A stretch of DNA of 64,000 bases, from the NCBI GenBank assembly GCA_965649825.1, contig OZ287698.1, positions 372,001-436,000 of the forward strand, read 5' to 3'. Positions 1-9,833 of this stretch are shown here, piece after piece; the first letter of the stretch is position 1, and each line of letters begins with the position of its first letter. Source of the DNA: Penicillus capitatus (lineage: Eukaryota > Chlorophyta). The notes beneath the pieces are model-generated. The model made no database searches. It was not told the DNA's origin and saw only the letters and a program-made list of their open reading frames with translations. A program made the position numbers and the translations under genes.

Positions 1-1415
1 TCACTCTTTTGCCTCTCACTCTTATGGACAGATGCACGCTGTGTCACCTCCTTCACGGCAACGCCATCGGCAAAGGCATCGACTTGGGAGAGACGAATCC
101 GGTGGCCTTGATGAAGTGACAGAGCCATGGCATTGGCACCGATGGGCTCCACGCCAATGACCTTCACTTTGGGTCGAATCGTTTTGACATACGCAGCAAT
201 ACCGGCGATCAGTCCGCCGCCGCCGACGGAAACGAAAATGGCATCCAGTTTCTTGCCGGACGAAATGCCGTCTAAGATCTCTTTCCCGATCGTTCCTTGA
301 CCGGCGATGGTGTAGGGATCGTCAAACGGCGGAATCATGATGCGTCCTTCTTCCTCCGATCGTTTCTGTGGTGCACAAGCGAAGCCTCTCGACGTCACAC
401 GAATGCGAAAAGGGAGACACGACCAGGGCAAAATCTTGTGTTTCTTGGTAGGAATCGCCGATGAGTTTAACGGTGGATCCCAATCGCTTGACGGCCTCGA
501 TCTTGATGGAGGGCGTAGACGTCGGCATACAGATCAACGCATCACATCCCTGCAGATCTCACTCTTTTATTCGTCACCCTTTTGACAAAATCGCACCAGC
601 TTCGCCGCTGCGAGTGCAACGCCCTGGGCGTGATTGCCAGCCGATGAACAGATCACGCCCCGTTTTAACTGCTCCTTCGTCAGATGGGCCATGAGATTAT
701 AAGCGCCCCTCAGCTTAAAAGAAAACACCTATCCATGCATCGTCCTCAGCATATGTGCATGGTGGATGCGTGCCTGACGGGCTGCAGATCTTCCCTCTTC
801 ATCAAAATCTCGCTCTTGCAATGTTCGCTCAGTTTCGGAGCCACTTCCAAAGGCGACTCGATCTGTATGGCATCCAAATGTGAAGATCTTTGTGGGTGAT
901 GGTTATCACTCCTCGAGACTTACGGCGACGTCATAGACACGAGAGCTGAGGGTCTTGACCAAGTAGCCATTGGTCTCACTCCTCCATGATCGCGTTCCAT
1001 CTGCCGGGTCCTGTACAGGGGTGACGTCACATCACTGTCTTTTCACTGATTCGCCGTGTACTTTGTAGCTGTCTTCAGGACGAAGGGGTTCGGATGTGTC
1101 GACGGTACTGAGCTGCCCAGGAGGCAGTCGATAGGCATTGGGGAGGTAAGTGCCGTCTGGATCTGGATGGATGACAGATGGGGTGTCCTCCTTGACGACC
1201 GTGTCGAGATCGGTCAGACGATGTGAGACGACATCGCGTCGCGTTGCTCTGCACGGGGTGAGGCGTCGGCCAGAGACTCGCGTCGTGGCATTTCTTGTGC
1301 CGACGAGACGCAGATGATGTCGCAGGCGAATGGGAAGACGCGCGAGACGACGACGTCGACATCCAAGCCCATATCGAAGGCGTCCACGTGCGAGAGGGTA
1401 ACTGCGAATCTGCAT
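1..1415 (-). CDS. Threonine deaminase (threonine ammonia-lyase), 3' end cut by window edge
   Basis: PLP enzyme converting L-threonine to 2-oxobutanoate, first step of isoleucine synthesis, expected in mitochondrion or plastid. Seen in order on the minus strand: [19 protein letters not shown] start of the catalytic domain, SFKLRGAYN with the PLP-binding lysine, SSAGNHAQG substrate loop, and [10 protein letters not shown] phosphate-binding glycine loop. Introns at 1011-1061, 863-923, 729-778, 550-596 and 366-423 restore a continuous frame. A last 5' splice site lies near base 50, so the C-terminal part (including any regulatory ACT domain) is outside the window. The Met at 1415 opens an Arg-rich, acid-free stretch that looks like a mitochondrial presequence; residues between it and the catalytic domain are not recognisable, so the N-terminus is uncertain. 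Confidence 0.85.
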
Positions 1416-1466
1416 ATTTAGGTTAGAACGTGATGTGACGTTTGTTGCGCAAAAGCTACCGAGACG
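1416..1466. promoter_or_regulatory. 51-bp divergent intergenic interval
   Basis: Only 51 bp separate the proposed start codons of threonine deaminase (minus) and VHL-like gene 1 (plus). Any promoter must be bidirectional or overlap the coding regions. No TATA-like box is visible. Confidence 0.35.
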
Positions 1467-2626
1467 ATGATACACAGCTGGCATGAGGGAGGAGGTCCAG
1501 ACCTAAAACGCCTCGCCTATCGTGCGACGTACAGGAAAAGGCCAGACGACATCAGAGAGCTCGGCTACGTCGACGCCACAGACGAACAAGGCAAAACGCA
1601 ACGCACACTAAAATGGGTCCGTTGGCCAAAAGATATGTCATAGAGCCAACCGTGCCTGTCGTTAGGTACGTCTGAATTCACGGAACAGCCGAACGCCCGT
1701 AAACATGACGGTGCATAATACCACCTTTGAGATGGTGCGATTGCTCTGGATAGATTACAACGGCGACGAAGTCTGTCCCATCAACAATGCTTCCCATTTC
1801 TGAACTCTGTGTCCTGTCAGGTTGCTTACTCTCTCCTGTCTCCTGTCTCTAACGCTTCGTAAGACTTTGCGAGAATGATGTGACGAGGATGATCGAAAGA
1901 GTGTTGTACTGTAGTATCCAGACATTCGCGACGCATCCATGGATTGCCCGTTCCGTCCATACCGCTGAACGACTACTGATCCAGAACAGCGAAGTGTGGA
2001 TGTCCCTTAAATATGAGCGCCGTTTCAAAAGAGTGAGATTTGTGGATGCAGGTCTTTCTACCGACGACGATTTCGGAAAATGTGCGAATCGAATATCCTC
2101 CTCTGCTCCAATGGACGGTAACGTGTCTTTACGGTTGTCATGTTTTTGGACCTCGCTGTATGCGGATCGATAGAGACAGAGACACTCGTTTTTTCCCACG
2201 GAGTTCAAAGAGATCGCCAAATGTCTTTTGCTCTGTCACCATCGCACGTTGCCAGAGCCGCCAGAAAGAGCAAAACCAGCATCACACAAGGCATTGCCCC
2301 CGAGATCAGTTCACGGCGTCGTCCGATCTGCATACAAGAAGCTCGGAAGTGCATTCAGGAGCCGCCATGACTTCGACCATGCCACCCCTGTGCCGCACGA
2401 CACTCTTTTTCATTTGAGTAATCTTCCACACTTTATCGTGCGTCTTTCCTATTCTCACTCGCCCTTTCTGTGATGCATTGTACGAAAGGTGCTCAAGATT
2501 ATTGCATACGCAGCACGAGAGTATCCCACACAGCAAACATTATTAAAAGGTCTCGAAGCGGCGCCAGATCTCACGCCAATCGATCTCACATGTCTAACAC
2601 TCGATAACCAAGCCAGGCGCACTTGA
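1467..2626 (+). CDS. VHL beta-domain protein, paralog 1
   Basis: Predicted 279-aa protein. Seven exons: 1467-1616, 1666-1770, 1821-1858, 1915-1993, 2052-2117, 2174-2437, 2489-2626. The middle carries a von Hippel-Lindau beta domain (roughly residues 50-125): LWIDYNGDEVAYSLL followed by FATHPWIARS and LLIQNSEVFLP. It aligns without gaps to human VHL between W88 and W117; W88, Y98, H115 and W117 are kept, S111 is Thr and H110 is Gln. A second conserved block (PPLLQWT, then KCLLLCHHR) and a C-terminal F-box/BC-box-like helix (LSNLPHFIVLKII) follow. VHL-family proteins are substrate adaptors of cullin E3 ligases that read hydroxyproline; that role is inferred here. A full paralog lies at 12074-13312 with the same internal exon sizes. 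Confidence 0.75.
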
Positions 2627-2717
2627 TGGCGCATTTATCGTTGTCTTGTTCGATTGACGGACAGCAATGTTTGTATGACGCACTGGTATAAATAATGATG
2701 TCCCGTCGATATCGTGC

Positions 2718-3172
2718 TTAGTAACGCGCGTCTCTGCGACTTTCGCGGGATATCTTTGTCAGCCATACCACAAGCTGATTCAACGTCCATTTCCGTCCAT
2801 AAGCACGGCGCATCTCCTCCTCGATTTCTGCAAAAGCCTCGTCGAGCATGCAACCGCTGACTATTTTCTGCTCGATGTATTGGCAGATCCATTTTCGTCG
2901 AAACACTTGCATCTTGCATTTCTTATTCGAACGCGGTCGATACATGTAACCTTCTGATCTTCGGCGCCATTCAAGATCGCGTAAAGGTGGATACGATTTG
3001 CCCTGGACGATCATTTCTATTGACCATTCGTGCCACAGACGCTCAAGTGAATACTCTGCGCAAAAATGCGTTGTCAGTTAGCGGCGTTGCTTTGCAGATT
3101 CGCAGTGACTGTACCGCGTAGAGGAGGGAGATCATCAAACAAGCAAGAGGAATCTTGTCCACGTGACGTCAT
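2718..3172 (-). CDS. Small GCR1_C-like DNA-binding protein
   Basis: Predicted 131 aa from two exons (3172-3115 and 3055-2718, intron 3056-3114). The sequence has the pattern of the GCR1_C domain found in fungal activators and in some transposon-derived proteins: SLERLWHEWSIEMIVQGK, then SYPPLRDLEWRRRSEG, a basic FRRKWICQYIEQKI segment and an acidic helix DEAFAEIEEEMRRAYGRKW. The Met was chosen because upstream frames meet stops or the CoA-transferase gene. No activation domain or transposase core is present, so this may be a stand-alone domain, a relic of a mobile element, or one exon of a larger gene. The family call rests on motif pattern alone. Confidence 0.45.
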
Positions 3173-3290
3173 CAATCGTACAATGGGCGGATACCCTGAC
3201 AAGGGAGAAAGCGCAACGGGCGTTTGTCTTCGAAGAATGCCAGAAACGTCAGGACGACATATGAGGTGACGTCTCGCTGAAGGAAAGGCA

Positions 3291-5255
3291 ATGGACGTGA
3301 ACGGGGCGACCGCGCGGCTGCAACGCGTAGCGGATCATCTCGGAGTCCAGACCATATCGCACTCTAAGCTCTGCACGGCAGAGCAGGCAGTGAGTGGCAT
3401 ATCGGATCACGATCGCCTCACCGTAAGCCGTCCTCTTGTCCATGCACCATCCCATTGCGATGACTTGCTCAGATTTCGGGTTTTGTCGGCAGCGGATGTC
3501 CAGAGGAGCTTCTCGAGGCTCTGAGCCGGCGCTTTCGCCTGACAGAACATCCCAGACATCTCAAAATCTTCATCACGATTGGTGTTGGGGATGGAAAGGG
3601 ACGCGGAATAGACGTCATGGCACATGAGGGTCTGTTAGATGAGATCGTGTACTCATGGATCGGCACGGCGCCTGGTTTCATGCGACTTGTGCATAGCAAC
3701 GTCATCAAAGCATGGAATCTCCCTTTCGGATGCGGTCGCTCCCCTCTTTCGCACCCGATCGTGATCGTATTGTCTCGTTCGATGTCTCAGTGAGCCAAAT
3801 GATCCGGGACTGTGGAGCGGGAAGAGTGGGACCGTTGACAAAGATCGGAATCGGAACTTTCGTCGATCCCGCCGAGACCGTACATGATCGACGCACGAAA
3901 TACACAAAGTGTGACTTGCCGTCGTTTAGGGCGGAAAGAAGAACACTCGGACCACAGAGGAAAGAGTGAGAGCCACAGAGATCAACGGGGAACGGCTTCT
4001 CTGGTATGAAGCACCGAAGAAGATACACGTGGCTTTGTTACGGGGCACAACTGCTGACACCGATGGCAACATCAGTTTCGAAAAGGAGGCGCTCCTGTTG
4101 GATACCCGACTCAAAGTGTGTGAGATCACACTTTTGAGTATGGCACATTCTGTCCTCAGGCCATTGCCGTGCATAACAGCGGAGGCATGGTGATCGTTCA
4201 GGTCGAGCGGATCGTCGAAAGATACACCATTCCAACGCGACACGTTCATCTTCCTGGAACGCTCGTTGATAAAGTGTCTCCTTTTCTGTGTCTTCTGTGT
4301 GATGTGACAGATCGTGCAGATCGTGGTGGTGTCGAAGCCGGAATGGCATCTACAGACGTTTAGCTTCGGACTCTACGATCCGAGCATCTCGGGTGCCTGC
4401 AGAGCCGTGGTAGATCGCAAGGGTCGACCAAAAATGGACGAACGCAAGGTCATTGCACACAGAGCGTTTTTTGAGATTCAGAAATCGGCACGCGTCGTCA
4501 ATTTGGGAGTCGGTATGCCGGAAGGTGTTGCGGTGATGGCAGCACAGTACACATCGCAGAATCCGGCGGCTGCTGATGTGACACTCACAACAGAGGCAGG
4601 CGTTATGGGCGGATTCCCTTGCGGAGGGCTTCGTTTTGGAACGGCCAGAAATCCTGTGTCGCACTTACCGTCGGACACCATGTTGGATTTCTACAACGGT
4701 GGCGGCATCGATATCGCCTTCCTGGGCATGGCTGAGGTGCATCTTGGCACGATGGGCGCGCCGTCAAGATCACGAACTGATGTGACAGGTGGATGCTCAA
4801 GGCAACGTCAACGTCTCCGATTTCGGTCAAGGCAGGATGCCAGGATGTGGCGGGTTCATCGATATCAGCCAATCGGCAAAGATGGTGGTTTTCATGGGAT
4901 GTCACACAAACGGCGGCCTTAAGGTCATACATCTCACTCTTTCTTCTCACACATCTTTCCGTTCCGTACATAGGTTTCGCTCGAGCACGCTCGGTTGCAG
5001 ATTGTCCAAGAAGGTCGACAGGCAAAGTTCCGCCGCCATATTCATGAAAAGACGTTTTCTGCGGCATCCAGTCGCGGTCGGACGATTCTCTACGTCACCG
5101 AACGTGCCGTTCTGCGTCTGATCCCTCAAGGAGGACTGGAGCTAATCGAGATCGCTCCAGGCATCGATCTCGAGACCGTGCTCTCGACCATGGACTTCAC
5201 TCCTGCCATTCGAACGCCATTAAAGACCATGGACGCTCGCATTTTTGCTGCTTAA
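3291..5255 (+). CDS. Acetate/propionate-type CoA-transferase (PCT/YdiF family)
   Basis: Family I CoA-transferase with both halves in one chain, moving CoA between acyl-CoA and a short carboxylate (acetate, propionate or 3-oxoacid); probably mitochondrial. Eight exons: 3291-3422, 3473-3734, 3791-3879, 3930-4115, 4160-4273, 4311-4736, 4789-4923, 4974-5255, giving 541 aa, the usual family length. Visible motifs: [49 protein letters not shown] region, [17 protein letters not shown], and [10 protein letters not shown] holding the expected catalytic glutamate. Introns end in GATGTGACAG at 4310 and 4788. An extended mitochondrial presequence is not obvious, and an upstream exon is possible. Confidence 0.88.
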
Positions 5256-5283
5256 GCATTTCGTTCGTGTCTCTGCCGAGAGC

Positions 5284-6035
5284 ATGCGTGCGTCCTTGCG
5301 CAAGACTTTCAGTAAAATATCGTTGCACGTCATCGACGTCGTTTCTGTCGAGATCGGAGCGTCGCTGCGCGCCGCGGACGTCTCGGGGCGTCGCTGGGCA
5401 CGTCAGCAGGCGACGTCTCTCAGAGCCGGCCAGGCGATCCTGCACAAAGGCAAACTCTGTACCGTGGTCAAAGCGACACACCATCAAGGCACGGCTCGAC
5501 AAGCAGGCAATGTCCAGCTCGAACTGCGAGATATCCGCACCCAACTGCGACACACCGAACGCCTGCGATCAGCAGAAGATGTCGAAATGGCCTTCCTAAC
5601 AGCCGCCAAACACAGCATCTTATACAAAGAAGCCGATACAGTCGTCTGTATGGACACCACCACATATGATCAGGTGTGTCTATGAGTGACCAACCACTAC
5701 GGCCACCACACTGCTTTTCACATCATCCCGTATGACGTCTCTCGATGGCGATGTAGATCGCGGTTGGATCCGGGATCTTCGGAGAGCATGCTGTGTACTT
5801 GCACAGTGATATGGAGGTGACGATTGAATCGTATGAAGGCGAGGCAGTGATCGGATCGCTGCCTGTCGTGGTTGAACTGCCTGTGGCGTCGGTTGATGAT
5901 GAAGAGCGTGATGGGACACGCGAGGCAACACTGGAAAACGGCCACGTTCTCAAACTCCCTGCCTTTGTCAAGTCCGGCGATCTCGTTCAATTCAACATTA
6001 AAGAGGGACAGTTCGTCAAACGTGTGAGAAAATAG
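5284..6035 (+). CDS. Organellar elongation factor P
   Basis: Two exons, 5284-5673 and 5757-6035 (83-nt intron), 222 aa. EF-P relieves ribosome stalling on polyproline; the bacterial-type sequence and the basic, acid-poor start point to mitochondria. Domain I: SLRAGQAILHKGKLCTVVK; domain II: SAEDVEMAF and ILYKEADTVVCMDTTTYDQ; domain III: YLHSDMEVTIESYEGEAV through LPAFVKSGDLVQFNIKEG. The loop that in E. coli carries modified Lys34 (PGKG) reads QGTAR here, so the modified lysine is absent. The start 29 bases after the CoA-transferase stop was preferred to an in-frame Met that overlaps that gene. Confidence 0.82.
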
Positions 6036-6328
6036 AGACGGTGGCGTAAGGTGTTGTATACGGTTACCGTATATGTCCAGCCGAATGAGCGGTTGAGGGG
6101 CAGCGTCTTTATTTGCATTGCATTGCATTGGATTGAGACAAACACGTGATTTTCACTCGTCCCTCTGTTCGGCTCTTCACCTGCTCCACAACCGGCGGTC
6201 GTTTGCATTTGCGTTGTCTTATTGCGTCAACTTTGTCCGTCGCTTCGCCGTCGCGACATTCAGTCGATTCTTTTTTGTGGAAAAAGGGAACAGCTCCGCT
6301 CCGTCGCACCGTGCCTACCACGTTCGCT

Positions 6329-7846
6329 ATGGCGCCAGGAGTTATGTGGACGAAAGAGGTACCATCGCATCGCTGTGGAATCGCAGTAGGAATTGAGGGT
6401 TTGGCTGTGTGCGTTCGTTCACTCGGTCAGGACTGTGACAAACTCAACGAGCTCGTCGAGCGACACGGAAAAAAGTGGACACCGATCGCGTCCTTTCTAG
6501 GAGAGGGTAAAACGGGAAAACAAGTATGGATGTCTGCCTCTTTTGCCTTGACGGATAGCGAGCCGTCACGATGGATGTCTTAGTGCCGGCGTCAGTGGGA
6601 ACGACTCAATATCATGACGAAGCAATGCGGCTGGTCGCCAGAGGTGCGATGACGCAGACGGTGGTGAAACATTTCCCGACGCGTGGACTGTAGGAAGATG
6701 CAATGCTGTTGGAATTCCATTCGAAACTCGGAAACAAGTGGACAAGAATCTCGCGAATGATTGGTGGACGGACGGACAATGCCGTGAAGAATCGATACCA
6801 CGCTCTCAGGCTGAAACGCAAGACGAAGTATTTGACCCGAGTCGATGCTCAAGGACAAAACAGCGAAAACGTAAGTGTATGTTCGTGCGCTCGAGCGTGC
6901 GTTCGTGCGTTGACATGAGGTGGTGGTGGTGTTTGGTTAGGGACTCGGTAAGAGATGTCTTCGGAATTGCAGTTCGTTGGAGCAGAGACGTGCTGCGAAA
7001 GAGGCAGGGATAGAGAAATCGGGTGATGGGACGTCGCTGTCCGATGCAGCGGAGGGCGTTCAGTTCAAAAGCGAGGCACTGCACAAGACTGGGTACTATC
7101 CGAATTACGAGGGAACATGGACAGCGGGTAACCATTTCCCCTCGACGGATTCAACGTGGACACAGCGAGAGACATGCAAAATTCAGCAGGCTTCATCTGC
7201 TGTACCTTATAGCGGATTAGGCATCTACACGCAAGCCCATGCGGCACCGGAGGCAATGAACAACGGTCAGCAACGGACTCTTTTTTTGAATCTCGCCAGT
7301 GAAGCTGGCCCCTCCATCATGGCACCCTCTCGGGTATCACCCGGCAGCAATCGAATGGCTGTGGACGATTCGGATTCGATGGAATCTTCATCCGAGAATA
7401 AACTGATTGCGATGTCGACGGTGCAGTCCGAAAGTAAGATAAAAGTGTGAGAAATGCAATGTATGAGTGAGAATGGTGTGTTGGATGATGTAGGTTTGCC
7501 GCAGATCTACGAGAGTGGTGCACCCCTGAATTCTCCGTTCTACTTGAGCACGAATTCGCATCCATTGCCATCTCGTGTCGTGGATGGAGGTCACCCGATC
7601 GAGATGCTGAGCTACAGTAGCGCACCCTTTTCGTTACCCGAATCCACCATCCCCACGAAGAAGGTTCCAGATCTCACACTGGATTTGACATTCCAGCAGA
7701 AGATTGATGGCTTTGATTTTGACTCATTCCTTCACTCCGTGTCTCCGATGTCCCCGACGGCGTATCTAAAATTCCTCAACTCCCTCAGTCCCATCAACCG
7801 CCAGCCTTCATGTGTATCCGACCACGATTCGCACATGAAACCTTGA
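6329..7846 (+). CDS. R2R3-type Myb DNA-binding protein
   Basis: Six exons: 6329-6358, 6431-6523, 6584-6643, 6694-6870, 6986-7433, 7494-7846; 386 aa. Two SANT/Myb repeats occupy the first ~110 residues: repeat one runs MWTKEDCDKLNELVERHGKK to CRRQWERL; repeat two has GWSPEEDAMLLEFHSKLGNK, WTRISRMIGGRTDNAVKNRY. Regularly spaced Trp and the GRTDNAVKNRYH recognition helix are typical of nuclear transcription regulators. The remaining ~270 residues are Ser/Pro-rich, low in predicted structure, and include an acidic patch (DDSDSMESSSEN) that could activate transcription. The first exon is only 30 nt; an upstream in-frame ATG at 6146 would add a basic stretch and cannot be excluded. Confidence 0.85.
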
Positions 7847-8680
7847 TTGAAACCATGACGTACGTACGCAGTCAAGGATTGAGCTGGTTGTTCGGCGTCA
7901 AGTATCATAAACATAGACGGTCCTTTCCCTATGTATCAAGCCAAGACATCTTTTGTTCAATTTCTATACATACAAGATCTATTTCATCAGAATGGATATC
8001 CCGTTCGCTGTTGGGGGGTGGACTGTGGTGGCAAGTTATAAGAAAAGGGGGGAACGTGTACGGAGAGAATGCGTGTCTCTGTTTTTCTTTTCATGTTCCC
8101 CGTTGATCTTTCTCCAGATGAACTAACTCTTTTCCATCGAAAATACGAGCTGAGCATCTTATGATTCTTTTCTTTTCCATTTGAGGGATGACGACGGATG
8201 CGTTGCCATCACAGTCTTGCTGTCAGAGGCATGAGGAATTCAATGACTAAGAAACATCATCTGAATTCATGCTGCATGTGCTTCTGGCGGCTTTGATACA
8301 AGTCTCAAGATCCTAGATGATTATTTATGGTATGTCTTTGGTCATCATCATATGTGAAGAACCATGGGCGGCTGTACAAAATGCTTAAGCGTAAAGTGGG
8401 AAAGTAGATCGGCGTAGTCTACCACTGAATAAGGACATCATGACTCAAGTATGTGAACCTGCGACCTGCCCCAAGGATTCTCTGTGATGATTTGCATTTT
8501 TAAAAAATGCTCGATTCAATGTGACAAACGTTAAAAGGACTAGCAGTAGCAGTCGGATGCATGCATCCATCCATTCATCCTCCATGCTAAATGTTACACA
8601 AACCATTAGCCATCTGACTGGAAAGCTCCTTTCAGAGCAGACGCAGCTGAAAGATACTTCACCGCTTCGTCAAAGATTTC
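7847..8680. other. Intergenic, no gene seen
   Basis: About 830 bp between the Myb stop and the LON-domain gene stop (convergent). AT-richer than the neighbours; several short ORFs but none with recognisable motifs or splice-consistent frames. Probably 3' UTRs and terminator regions. Confidence 0.5.
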
Positions 8681-9792
8681 CTAATGAACATCACGCATAG
8701 TCACGCATCTGTACCCCTCCCCCTTCGTTTCTCTTACTTTCTCCTTGAGAAGTCTCGCTTGACAGCTGCGCTCTTCCAGAATCTGTGTGCATCATATGGG
8801 GCTTGTTCCTGGTTCGCATGATAAGGGAGCAGCGCACTTTTTGTTGTTCTATTTGACTCTCTGTGAAAAGGGAAGCAAACCAGAACGAGAGTTCCACGGG
8901 ATTCATGTCATTTAGCTCGTCTGGTTCTGTATAAGCCTCTAGATCTGTTCCTCTCACTTTCCGACTTAACCGCGAAACATTACGGTAAAGCTCAGTCACT
9001 TCATTGCTCAGATCGCGAATCTCCTGATGCCATCCATCAGGGCCATCACACGGTGCCAAGAACAGGGGATCAACCTCCGGTGGCACAGTGGCGGGCGTAT
9101 CGGGCAGCATCTCTACTTCGCAGATAACGACGGGCTCTGTTTTCACGACCTCTTTCACGCAGAATCGTTCGATGCCTTTGTTGACGATCACCAGCTGTCC
9201 ATCGACTTGACGCTGGTGCTCCTGGACGTGCAGCATCGTCCCGATCTTGGACATATGACCCTGGGCTGCGAAACACATGCCTGAAAAGACAGCAGTGTCC
9301 AATCGGTCGCTGTCGGGTATGACCTTACCGAATTGCCGTGTTCCTTTGAAGGGACTGTCCATCTGAATCAGCTCTTCCTCTAAACTGAAGACATCGATCG
9401 ACTGCAGGAATTCTGAAGTGTGCAATCTCCTTACTTTGCCTCTCCGGCGAGGAGGGTATTGAACAGGACGCGATATCTATGAGGAATCCATTCCACTGTT
9501 AAGGGGAAGAGTGATGTTGACGTGACAGCAGTCACCTGGCTTCGAAGATGTACAGAGGTGTTAAGCAGCCAGGCATGGCAACGACACCAAGGGGGAAGAT
9601 CGGCAAGGTTCGGGTCTCACGTGTCTCTTCCTCGTCCCCAGGGGCACTGGCGATGCGCCAACTGTCGCTTCTATGGTATCGCCGGTCGCGGATTTCGCAA
9701 CGGCGTCCCGTCGGACGCACAGACGAGCTTCGATGGAACACTGGCCATGGTGTTGGGGCGAGTCGATGAGGAAGGCTGAGGTGGAAAGGCAT
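8681..9792 (-). CDS. LON substrate-binding-domain protein
   Basis: Four exons: 9792-9536, 9476-9435, 9384-8838, 8782-8681; 315 aa. After a basic, probably organelle-targeting leader comes a LON N-terminal (PUA-like) domain: TLPIFPLGVVAMPGCLTPLY, IFEARYRVLFNTLLAGEA, then FGKVIPDSDRL and VIVNKGIERFCVKEVV. No ATPase or protease domain follows, as in the stand-alone LON-domain proteins of plants and bacteria. The C-terminal third is helical and charged (LSFWFASLFTESQIEQQK, ILEERSCQARLLKEK). Specific function unknown. Divergent from L2HGDH with 41 bp between starts. Confidence 0.8.
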
Positions 9793-9833
9793 GTAATTCG
9801 AACCAGTGCAGATGTCACGTCATCTTGACCATC
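9793..9833. promoter_or_regulatory. 41-bp divergent intergenic interval
   Basis: Start codons of the LON-domain gene and the L-2-hydroxyglutarate dehydrogenase gene face away from each other across 41 bp, the shortest divergent spacer in the window. Confidence 0.35.

Noticed and set aside
1467-1643. Small ORF resembling the start of a succinate dehydrogenase assembly factor
   Set aside because: The similarity fades after a few residues; the sequence instead matches the first exon of VHL paralog 2 in place and pattern.
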